Source: Streptomyces sp. NBRC 109706 (GTDB taxonomy: Bacteria; Actinomycetota; Actinomycetes; Streptomycetales; Streptomycetaceae). From it: a DNA stretch of 64,000 nt. A program made the translations under genes and the position numbers. The stretch lies in contig NZ_BBOM01000004.1 of NCBI RefSeq assembly GCF_000974485.1, positions 434,001 to 498,000 of the forward strand, in the 5' to 3' direction. Of this stretch, positions 9,393 through 16,405 are shown piece by piece; within the stretch, counting starts at the first letter, position 1, and each line of letters starts with the position of its first letter. Below the pieces are notes generated by a model that was not told the origin of the DNA, did no database searches, and saw only the letters and a list, made by a program, of their open reading frames with translations.

Positions 9393-10981
9393 CTCTTCTG
9401 CCTTTCGGACGAGGTACGGGGTGCGGCGTCGGGCTCGGGCGCGCGGAAGAGCGGCGAGGCGTGGTCGACCGGACCGGTCGCCCGACGCGTCGGCGTGGTA
9501 CGGGGCGCCTCGGGGACGGGAGGACGGAAGGATGTCGGCACCGCCGGTGGCCCTGCGGAGGATTTCGGGGGTGGCGCGGTGCGGCTCACCGCAGAGCCGG
9601 AAGAGGCCGGTTGCGGGCTGGTCCGTGCTGAAGGCACGAGCGCTGGCGCGGGCTTGACGGGCTTCGGCGTCGGGGGCGCACCGGGCCCAGGTGGGTTCGT
9701 GGGCGGCCGACCCCTTCCCCCTGCCGAAGGGGGCGGCAGGAGGCGACCGGTGGTGGCTGGTGTGGGCCGCGTCGGGGTGGGGCGGGCGGGTAGGTAGCGG
9801 TGCAGCAGCATGGCCAACGCCGCGCCGCGCAGCATCCGCACCGGCGCCGGGGCGTGCGGCACGGTGGCCGGCGTGCCGCGCAAGATGACCTGCGTGGCCC
9901 ACCCGGGGATCTTCCACAGCACCCAGAACATGCACAGCCCGGCCAGCAACGTCCCCAACTGCCCCGGCCCGGCCGGCACCAGAAGCGAGTTTCCCGGAGC
10001 GAAGAACAGCCGCAGCCCCACCGCGAGGGCCGTGGACTGCGCCACCTGGATGACCAACGCGCCGGCCAGGGCGCGCCACCACAGTTTGGCGACGCCCTCG
10101 GTCTGGGGGAGTCCGTGGCAGGCCAGGGCGAGCGGCCCGGAGACGGCGAGTAGTGCGATCACGGCGACGCGGACCAGGTAGCCGACCAGCACCCCGGCGA
10201 CCAGCACCAGCAACACCAGTGCCAGGACGAGAAGATGGACAGGGTTGCCCCCGCCGAGAGTGTCCCCCAGCAGCATCCGGGCCAGGCCCTCGCCGAGCCC
10301 GTCCGCGTCCGAGCCTAGGATCGCGGTCGACAGTGCGTTGGACAGGTCGATGGCCTGCCCCACCACGAGGAGGGAGAGGCTGGCGGCCACCACTCCGAGG
10401 ACGATCCGGGGGGCGATCTGCTTGACCGCGTACCGGGTCTGGACCGTCTCGTAGCCCATCAACGTCAGCCCGCCGGCCATCACCAGCAGCACATACGAAC
10501 CGAGAGCCAGGCCCCAGGACGTCGTCCACATTTCCACCAACACGGGATGGGTGGACATGGCCGGGGTGGCCAGCAGCGTCTCGCCCAGCAGGCCGAGGAA
10601 CGGTTCGGCCGCCGACTCGATCAACTCCGCGATGAAGTCCATGATCGCGTCGCTGATCGTGCCCGGAAGGTCGAACCAGCCCCCGCCGAACAGGCCACCG
10701 AACCAGTTGTCGAACCACCCGCCCCCGCCACCATCTCCCTCCGACGGCAGATCACCGAGGTCCTCGGCGGACGGCGACAGACCCGGAACGACCGGCTCGG
10801 ACTCCGGGGCCGGTTCCGGCGGAAACGGCGCCTCGGGGTGAGGCGGTGGCCCGGGGGCAGGACCGGGCTCGGGCTCGGCGGGGTCGGCCATCGCGGCGGG
10901 CGTCAACACCCACAGGGCGAGCACGACCGGCAGCGCGAGGAGCAGACCAGCCACCGTGACGGCGCGGCGCGGCAGGCTCAC
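9389..10981 (-). CDS. VirB6/TrbL-like polytopic membrane protein
   Basis: A 530-residue protein from a GTG start overlapping the pilin stop. It has a signal peptide (residues ~5-33), a Pro/Glu-rich linker (35-75), a Gly-rich amphipathic region with several tryptophans (WFDNWFGGLFGGGWF), and about six or seven membrane helices between residues 140 and 340. The last 180 residues are a Pro/Ala/Thr-rich, probably disordered cytosolic tail. Polytopic channel proteins of this kind occupy the VirB6 position in T4SS. The long disordered tail is unusual. Sequence alone does not prove VirB6 homology. Confidence 0.75.
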   Translation of the reverse strand: MSLPRRAVTVAGLLLALPVVLALWVLTPAAMADPAEPEPGPAPGPPPHPEAPFPPEPAPESEPVVPGLSPSAEDLGDLPSEGDGGGGGWFDNWFGGLFGGGWFDLPGTISDAIMDFIAELIESAAEPFLGLLGETLLATPAMSTHPVLVEMWTTSWGLALGSYVLLVMAGGLTLMGYETVQTRYAVKQIAPRIVLGVVAASLSLLVVGQAIDLSNALSTAILGSDADGLGEGLARMLLGDTLGGGNPVHLLVLALVLLVLVAGVLVGYLVRVAVIALLAVSGPLALACHGLPQTEGVAKLWWRALAGALVIQVAQSTALAVGLRLFFAPGNSLLVPAGPGQLGTLLAGLCMFWVLWKIPGWATQVILRGTPATVPHAPAPVRMLRGAALAMLLHRYLPARPTPTRPTPATTGRLLPPPSAGGRGRPPTNPPGPGAPPTPKPVKPAPALVPSARTSPQPASSGSAVSRTAPPPKSSAGPPAVPTSFRPPVPEAPRTTPTRRATGPVDHASPLFRAPEPDAAPRTSSERQKS

Positions 10982-11316
10982 GCGCCCCCCACGATGCCTT
11001 TGAGCACCGACACGAGGACGGGGGCGAGGATGACGATGCCGTAGCCGATCGCGGAGGCTTTCAACGCCCGTTTCGCCGCCTCGATCTCCCCGGGGTCCCC
11101 GCCCGCCATCAGGTAACGCAGGCCACCGATCGTCAGGAACAGCGTCGCCAACAGGGCCACGATCCCCACGATCCACGTGGTCAGATTGACCACCACGGCC
11201 TCGATCGAGCGCTCCGCCCCCCAGGCCACCCCGGCACCGGCCAGCACCAACACACCGGCGAACAGCGACACCAACCCCAGACGGCGTCGGCGGGCGGATA
11301 CGGAGTCGAACAACAC
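10978..11316 (-). CDS. VirB2/TrbC-like pilin or small T4SS membrane protein
   Basis: A 112-residue protein. I chose the GTG at 11316 because GGAGG lies 8 bases upstream; a TTG at 11331 would add five residues. Three hydrophobic stretches are visible: LGLVSLFAGVLVLAGAGVAWG (signal-like), TTWIVGIVALLATLFLTIGG and IGYGIVILAPVLVSVL. Between the last two is the hydrophilic loop GGDPGEIEAAKRALK, typical of Gram-positive T4SS pilin-family proteins. It is the first gene of the leftward transfer operon, with at least ten overlapping or closely spaced genes after it. Confidence 0.82.
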   Translation of the reverse strand: MLFDSVSARRRRLGLVSLFAGVLVLAGAGVAWGAERSIEAVVVNLTTWIVGIVALLATLFLTIGGLRYLMAGGDPGEIEAAKRALKASAIGYGIVILAPVLVSVLKGIVGGA

Positions 11317-11486
11317 AGGGGACACCTCCAACAGGGCAGCGCGCCGAACGGCGACAAGCAGCCCTCTTCAGCGGCGACCGGGTCGCACCCGCCAGCACGC
11401 ACTCCTTTCCACAGGAGGCAGAAGGGGGAAACGACTCGGGTGTCAGCACGAGCCCAAAGGGGCCCGGCCACCACCGAAGAAGGCGG

Positions 11487-11529
11487 ACACCCGGCCCGAC
11501 CGGTCACCGATCCGGGCCGGTCCGGGTGT
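11487..11529 (-). terminator. Imperfect inverted repeat after the sigma-like gene
   Basis: ACACCCGG at 11487-11494 pairs with CCGGGTGT at 11522-11529, and the inner arms (GGCCCGACCGG and CCGGGCCGG) pair imperfectly. It lies about 70 bases downstream of the sigma-like gene, reading left, and about 170 bases before the pilin gene. It could end the regulator transcript or attenuate transcription into the transfer operon. There is no T-run. Confidence 0.35.
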
Positions 11530-11534
11530 GCACC

Positions 11535-11575
11535 CTCTATAGAGAAATGACCCCGTCGGCTGTGCCAAACCGCAG
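11535..11575 (-). promoter_or_regulatory. AT-rich palindrome in the transfer-operon upstream region
   Basis: The perfect 10-base palindrome CTCTATAGAG lies at 11535-11544, next to GAAATGA, an AT-rich island in very GC-rich DNA. On the minus strand a TTGGCA element lies about 20 bases upstream, so this could be a leftward promoter or an operator for the transfer operon. Spacing is longer than the ideal 17 bases, so the assignment is tentative. Confidence 0.3.
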
Positions 11576-11598
11576 GTCAGCCGCCCTTATCGCAACCA

Positions 11599-12366
11599 CT
11601 ATCGCAACCGCGACTCATTGGTCAGGTGCTCGGCCAGCCGCGTCTCGGCCTGCTCCCGGAGGCGGTACAGATGCCGTCGACTGACCCGCCACTCGTGGGC
11701 CACCGCCGTCATCGACTCCCCGTTCAACCGCGTCAGTGCGATGATCCGTGCCTGCCGGCAGGTCAACACCCTGTCCTGCACGGCCCGCCACAGCACCAGG
11801 TACTCGTCCCCGCCCTCCGACGCCTGGAACAACGCCGGGTCCATCGGCCGATCCTCCAGCGCGTGAACCGTGTTGTGTGCTCGCCGGGTTGCCGCATACA
11901 CGGCCCGGTGCGCCGCCCGGTCGGCGGCCCGGAACAGTTCCCGGTCCAGCTGCGGATCCGACGGATCGAGATTCCGCAGCGCGGCCATCAGCGCCGCCAA
12001 CATCTCCTGCTCGATCTCGCCACGCTCCACATAGCCGCGCGGGACCCGTGACAGCACGCGACGCAGCACCGGCACCGCGAACCCGGCGACCACGGTCACC
12101 CACGGCTCCCCACTCCGCCGTGCCCGTGCGACGGCCGCACTCCAGATGTGTGCCCTGCGCTCCGGGCTTGTGGCCGGATGCGCCAACTCCACGCGCAGCT
12201 CGCCCACCTCCAGCCCAGGACCCTCCTCGTCCGGCAGCGGCAACCGCACCGGACGACCTCCCTCCCCCAACTCCAGGAACACCCGGTCCAACTCATCCAA
12301 CGGAGAGAAGATCTCCCGCATCCCGGCCCGCTCCGGCTCGGGTGATCCGGACATTCGACGGTGCAT
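11599..12366 (-). CDS. Sigma-70-like DNA-binding regulator of the element
   Basis: About 255 residues. I prefer the ATG at 12366, with GGAGG five bases upstream; an ATG at 12408 would add 14 residues. The middle (residues ~120-180) resembles sigma region 2, with YVERGEIEQEMLAALMAAL followed by a helix containing FRAADRAAHRAV. The C-terminal 60 residues are a region 4-like helix-turn-helix (CRQARIIALTRLNGESM, then VAHEWRVSRRHLYRLR). It may drive or control the transfer genes just downstream. Region 3 and a clear -10 recognition helix are not evident, so it may be a sigma-like regulator rather than a true sigma factor. Confidence 0.65.
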   Translation of the reverse strand: MHRRMSGSPEPERAGMREIFSPLDELDRVFLELGEGGRPVRLPLPDEEGPGLEVGELRVELAHPATSPERRAHIWSAAVARARRSGEPWVTVVAGFAVPVLRRVLSRVPRGYVERGEIEQEMLAALMAALRNLDPSDPQLDRELFRAADRAAHRAVYAATRRAHNTVHALEDRPMDPALFQASEGGDEYLVLWRAVQDRVLTCRQARIIALTRLNGESMTAVAHEWRVSRRHLYRLREQAETRLAEHLTNESRLR

Positions 12367-12798
12367 GAACGCCTCCAGCAGCGATCGGTGGTGCACGAAC
12401 ACCGCCATCACTGCCAACCACCCCCGCCACACCCGAGCGACCACCCCACGCCGGCCGGACCACCCTCGTGCCACCTCCTCGCCAGCCGCGCGCACCGTGC
12501 ATGGCGAACGGGCCCCTGACCAGCGGCGACCCGTGAACGTGACGAGCTGAGAAGAGGCGCGAAGAATCCCGAAAAAGTCCGGACCGCACGCCGGATCAAC
12601 GCCCCGGAGCGAGCCAAGCGCTCTGCGGTCCGCCTCCGGAACCGCGTTGCGTTTCCGCCCCTGACCAGCCTCTTTGCCATCAGTGTGCGGGGGTGCTGCG
12701 TTCGAGGGAACCTGCGGCCGGGGCTGGCACGGTGGGGTGTCCGGTTTCCCTATGAGGGGTGTCAGCACGAGACCGCGCCCCCGTCCACGCACCGCGCC
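12367..12798. other. Divergent intergenic region
   Basis: This stretch lies between the leftward sigma-like gene and the rightward gene at 12799 and should hold divergent promoters. An open minus-strand frame at 12408-12680 is low in complexity and overlaps the likely regulator start region. I see no RNA gene, repeat or convincing promoter. Confidence 0.4.
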
Positions 12799-13443
12799 AT
12801 GGCCGCAGCCCCTGTCCCCGCGCCTCGTCACCCGAGTTCGATGCCGCCCCCCGCCGTGTGGCTGGCACCGCCCTCTCCCGCCGGAAAGCCCGGCCAGCGC
12901 ACTGACGACCCGCCCGGTCCGCTCCTGCCCCGATGGGCGATCGACCGCGTCCGTCGCGAGTTCACCCAGCACGGCCCGCGCCGTGCTCCGGTGCCGTTGC
13001 TGTGTCTGGACGTTCAGGACACACGCCTGGGCATGGACGCCCACACCTACGTGCGCGCCTCGAAGAGTGCCGACATCAGGCGCGGCGCTCCCGTTCTCCT
13101 GGCGCAACTGCCACACCACATCCCGTTGGGCGGGCCATCGGATCGCCTGCCGGGCTTCTTCTATCGGACGTACCGCCTGTTGTCTGATTCCACCGGCATG
13201 TTGCTGGTCGCCTGCCGGCAGCACCACGAGGCGGGCGGGGAGTTGATCGACCCCTGTGGGCAGGTGGTCGCCGCAGCTCGCGGCGCCGGGTTCGCCTACC
13301 GCCAACACATCCTGGTCGTCCACGCCTTCGCCCACGACGGTCGCCTCCACCCCACCCCGGACGCCCCGCCGCCACACACTCAGGGCGCCACCTGGCGCCA
13401 TCGGACCATCCACACCGACCTCTTGGTCTTCACCCCCGCCTGA
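12799..13443 (+). CDS. Unknown protein paired with the DNA methyltransferase
   Basis: About 214 residues from the ATG at 12799; upstream starts (GTG 12685) and a later ATG (12841) are possible and no ribosome site decides. The first 45 residues are Pro/Ala-rich. The rest is globular, with RWAIDRVRREFTQHGPR, VPLLCLDVQD and HHEAGGELIDPCGQVVAAARGAGF. I do not recognise a family. It ends 28 bases before the methyltransferase gene on the same strand and is probably co-transcribed with it. A specificity, protection or regulatory partner is possible but unproven. Confidence 0.65.
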   Translation: MAAAPVPAPRHPSSMPPPAVWLAPPSPAGKPGQRTDDPPGPLLPRWAIDRVRREFTQHGPRRAPVPLLCLDVQDTRLGMDAHTYVRASKSADIRRGAPVLLAQLPHHIPLGGPSDRLPGFFYRTYRLLSDSTGMLLVACRQHHEAGGELIDPCGQVVAAARGAGFAYRQHILVVHAFAHDGRLHPTPDAPPPHTQGATWRHRTIHTDLLVFTPA

Positions 13444-13471
13444 ACCCACCCCTCGAAGGAGAAGACCGCCC

Positions 13472-14374
13472 GTGCCCTACTCCGTGTGGAACACCGCACC
13501 CACCACCGCACCCGTGCAACGCCATGGCCGCTACCTCGCGGGAAGCTCGGCGCATCCGGCGAAGATGCTCCCGGCCATCGCCGCCCACGCCATCCGCCGC
13601 TACAGCCAACCCGGCGACCTCGTCCTGGACCCCATGTGCGGCATCGGCACCACCCTCGTCGAAGCCATCCATCAGGGGCGCGACGCCCTGGGCGTGGAGT
13701 TCGAGCGCCGCTGGGCCCACCTCGCCCGAACCAACGTCCGCCACATTCTCACCACCGCTGGGGAGCGCTATGGCGCGGTGATTCACGGCGACGCCCGCCA
13801 CCTGCCCGACCACGTCGACGAGGCCCATCACGGGCGGATCGCCCTGGCCGTCACCTCACCTCCTTACGGCAACTCCGTCCACGGGCGTGCGCTCACCACG
13901 GGCAGCGGAGGCGTCGTCAAGTGGAACCACCGCTACGGCAACGACCCGCGCAACCTCGCCCACACCACCAACGACCGCCTCCAGACGGCCTTCACCCAGA
14001 TCCTGCGCCACACCCACCGACTGCTACGCCCGGGCGGCACGGTTGTCGTCACGGCGCGGCCGTGGCGGGAACGCGGCGAACTTGTCGACTTTCCCACCAC
14101 CGTCGCGACCTGCGGCCAAGCCGCCGGGCTCACTCTCGTCGAACGCTGTGTCGCCCTCCTGGCGGGCATCCGCGACGACCACCTCGTGCTCCGGCCGTCG
14201 TTCTTCCAGCTGAAGAACGTCAGCGATGCCCGCCGCCGAGGTGTGCCCCTGCACCTCATCGTCCACGAAGACGTCCTCATCTTCCGCAAACCCGGTCTTG
14301 CTACCCATCACCAGCGGTCGAAGTGTGATGTGCCTGCACATGGCGTGCGCACACGGGTTTGTGCTCATTCCTGA
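13472..14374 (+). CDS. Orphan DNA methyltransferase (SPPY type)
   Basis: A 300-residue protein from a GTG start with AAGGAGAAGA upstream. Motif I (AdoMet binding) is DPMCGIGTT near residue 50, and motif IV is TSPPYGN near 130, typical of N4-cytosine or N6-adenine DNA methyltransferases. LRPGGTVVVTARPW follows as a later core strand. No restriction endonuclease gene is adjacent. On mobile elements such orphan enzymes often protect incoming DNA or act epigenetically; which applies here is inference. It follows the unknown gene at 12799 and precedes xis/int. Confidence 0.85.
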   Translation: MPYSVWNTAPTTAPVQRHGRYLAGSSAHPAKMLPAIAAHAIRRYSQPGDLVLDPMCGIGTTLVEAIHQGRDALGVEFERRWAHLARTNVRHILTTAGERYGAVIHGDARHLPDHVDEAHHGRIALAVTSPPYGNSVHGRALTTGSGGVVKWNHRYGNDPRNLAHTTNDRLQTAFTQILRHTHRLLRPGGTVVVTARPWRERGELVDFPTTVATCGQAAGLTLVERCVALLAGIRDDHLVLRPSFFQLKNVSDARRRGVPLHLIVHEDVLIFRKPGLATHHQRSKCDVPAHGVRTRVCAHS

Positions 14375-14479
14375 CCGGACCGGAATGGGTGATTGCGGGT
14401 ATTCGTGCTGGCGAGCGTCCATGGGAAGGGGAAACGGAATTCGACCACTGGTCGCTAACAGGGAAGTCGGTGACGGTTC

Positions 14480-14716
14480 ATGAGGGAAAACCAAGGGGGC
14501 GAGAATCGGAAGCAAGTGGACAGGAAATCCGCACTGGGTCGCTTGCTGACGGTGGAACAGGTCTGTTCGGAGCTACAGGTTTCCCGCTCGACTTTCTATG
14601 ACTGGCGACAGAAACGGCGTGCCCCGCAGTGCCTGCGCTTGCCCAGTGGGGCTCTGCGTGTGCGGCGTGCGGAACTCGACAGTTGGCTTGCCGGTCGTGA
14701 GGAGGTGGCGAGGTGA
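14480..14716 (+). CDS. xis: Excisionase-like helix-turn-helix protein
   Basis: A 78-residue protein with a MerR/AlpA-type winged helix: LLTVEQVCSELQVSRSTFYDW, then RLPSGALRVRRAELDSWL. This is the fold of recombination directionality factors of actinobacterial integrative elements. The stop overlaps the GTG of the integrase (GTGA), the usual xis-int arrangement. It would bind near the attachment site and favour excision. The symbol denotes role, not orthology. Confidence 0.82.
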   Translation: MRENQGGENRKQVDRKSALGRLLTVEQVCSELQVSRSTFYDWRQKRRAPQCLRLPSGALRVRRAELDSWLAGREEVAR

Positions 14717-16275
14717 CGCCGACCAGTTACGACGTCAGGATCTGGAAGACCTCCGTCTACCAGGGGGTGCGGAAGACGACGCATTCGGTGCGGTGGTGCG
14801 TCAACGGTAAAGAGTTCCGTGAGTCGTTCGCGAATGCCGCGCAGGCGGATGCCTTCCGTGCGGAACTACTCGCCGCCACCAAGAAGGGCACTCCCTTTCT
14901 CGTCCTCTCCGGATTGCCCATCAACTACGAGTCGTCGGCCGCAGGTATCTCCTGGTACGACTTCGCCATCGCCTTTGTCGACGAACGCTGGGCCCACACT
15001 TCGGGGAACACCAGGAAGACCACGGCGAAGGTTCTTATGGCCACCACCATGGCCCTCCTGAAAAAACAGCCCGTCACCTATCAGCCGGTCGCCGTTCGGA
15101 CCGCTCTTCGGGAATATGCCTTCAACCGAAGCCGACGCTCCCAAGCCCCCGACGATGTCGTGCGCATCCTGGAATGGGTACGACGCAACACTCCCACCAT
15201 GGCCGTCTGGGAAGACCCGGCGGCCGTCCACCGTCTGTTGGCCGCGCTCGACCTGAAACTCGACGGCACCCCAGTGGCCGCCTCCAGCGTCCGGCGCACC
15301 CGACGGGTCCTCAACGTCGTACTGACCTTGGCCATCAGCCGCCGCGTCCTGCACACCAACCCACTCCCCAAGGGCCGTTCCGCCACCGCGCGCAAGCCCG
15401 CCAACACCGTCGACAAACGCAGCCTCCCCAACACCCAACAGGCCGCCCGGCTCCTGGCCCGCGTCAGGAGCCGGCCGCGCGGCGGCCCGCGTCTGCACGC
15501 GTTCTTCGCCACCCTCTACTACGCCGCCGCACGCCCCGAGGAAGCCGTCGCGCTACGCGTCGCCGACATCCGCCTCCCCGGGCAAGACGTTCCGGACCGA
15601 TGGGGGGAGCTTGTGCTGCACACCGCGACACCCGAAGTCGGCGGGCAGTGGACGGACACCGGACACCGCTACGAGGAGCGCGGCCTCAAGGGCCGCGCGG
15701 CGGGGGAGACGCGCCCCGTTCCCTGCCACCCGGCCCTGGTGCGCATCCTGCGGGACCACATCACCCGCGAAAAACTCGCCCCGACCGACCGTCTCTTCCA
15801 GGGCGCCGAGGGCGGGGAACTGGCCGGCTCGGTCATCCGGCGGATGTGGAGATCGGCACGGAAAAGCGAACTCACCGACGCCGAGCATGACTCGCCCCTG
15901 GCCCGCCGCATCTACGACCTGCGCCACACCTGCCTGACCGGCTGGCTCAACGCCGGCATCCCACCCGCCCAGGTCGCCGCCTGGGCCGGCAACAGCGTCC
16001 CCGTCCTACTGTCCACCTACGCCCACTGCGTCACCGGCCAGCAAGCCGAACTCCTCAAACGGATCGAACAGGCCCAGGACCTCACAACGCTCTACCCCAC
16101 CGAAGAGGACCTCACGGAAGACCTGCTGGCGGATTGTTCCGCGTATTCACCGTGGGCAACCGAATCCCCTCACGACAAAGAGCACACAACCAACGTGAGT
16201 GTCGCCGAGTTCCCCCACCCCCGCCATCTGCGGCTCGTGGCGAATACCCGAGCTGACCTGCGGAAACGCGGATAG
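14713..16275 (+). CDS. int: Tyrosine-recombinase integrase of the element
   Basis: A 520-residue protein from a GTG start coupled to xis. The N-terminal arm-binding and core-binding regions span about 1-240 and the catalytic domain about 245-450. Catalytic residues visible are Arg274 (AARPEEA), the YDLRHT box (Tyr401 where many family members have His; Arg404) and the nucleophile Tyr436 (LLSTYAHC). The usual second His/Trp position is Asn427 (AGNSV). After the catalytic domain comes a 70-residue tail ending HLRLVANTRADLRKRG. A decayed tRNA-Arg 3' end lies 22 bases after the stop, which identifies the attachment site. The same tail recurs as a relic at 18.7-18.9 kb. Confidence 0.93.
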   Translation: MTPTSYDVRIWKTSVYQGVRKTTHSVRWCVNGKEFRESFANAAQADAFRAELLAATKKGTPFLVLSGLPINYESSAAGISWYDFAIAFVDERWAHTSGNTRKTTAKVLMATTMALLKKQPVTYQPVAVRTALREYAFNRSRRSQAPDDVVRILEWVRRNTPTMAVWEDPAAVHRLLAALDLKLDGTPVAASSVRRTRRVLNVVLTLAISRRVLHTNPLPKGRSATARKPANTVDKRSLPNTQQAARLLARVRSRPRGGPRLHAFFATLYYAAARPEEAVALRVADIRLPGQDVPDRWGELVLHTATPEVGGQWTDTGHRYEERGLKGRAAGETRPVPCHPALVRILRDHITREKLAPTDRLFQGAEGGELAGSVIRRMWRSARKSELTDAEHDSPLARRIYDLRHTCLTGWLNAGIPPAQVAAWAGNSVPVLLSTYAHCVTGQQAELLKRIEQAQDLTTLYPTEEDLTEDLLADCSAYSPWATESPHDKEHTTNVSVAEFPHPRHLRLVANTRADLRKRG

Positions 16276-16296
16276 GCAACGGGTAGGGAAGGAGAC

Positions 16297-16326
16297 GCGC
16301 CCCTGGTAGAACTCGAACCTACGGCC
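16297..16326. other. Decayed attachment-site copy of the tRNA-Arg 3' end
   Basis: This 30-base segment matches 18929-18958, the 3' acceptor and T-arm part of the tRNA-Arg gene, at 26 of 30 positions, including an unbroken ACTCGAACCT. It begins 22 bases after the integrase stop; the real tRNA end begins 21 bases after the stop of the integrase relic. This is what an att core left by site-specific integration looks like. The four mismatches would disturb tRNA pairing, so it is not a working tRNA. Confidence 0.75.
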
Positions 16327-16405
16327 CCGGTGCGCAGCAGGCGTCTGAGGTTGCCGGGTGGCGAACAGGGTGCTGACCTGCACGTTCAAGTTCCATGAGC
16401 ATCCC

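Noticed and set aside
12408..12680. A 90-codon minus-strand frame
   Set aside because: Arg/Gly/Ala low-complexity composition, no convincing ribosome site, and it covers the probable divergent promoter region.
13430..13831. A second small protein antisense to the methyltransferase start
   Set aside because: Wholly inside a well-supported gene on the opposite strand, with no motif.
1..16275. FtsK-like TraB or replication initiator typical of Streptomyces integrative plasmids
   Set aside because: Looked for, not found. The ATPases present carry VirB4 and VirD4/TraG features instead.
16297..16340. A second tRNA-Arg gene next to the integrase
   Set aside because: Only the 3' arm is present and four mismatches break pairing; it is an att-site remnant.
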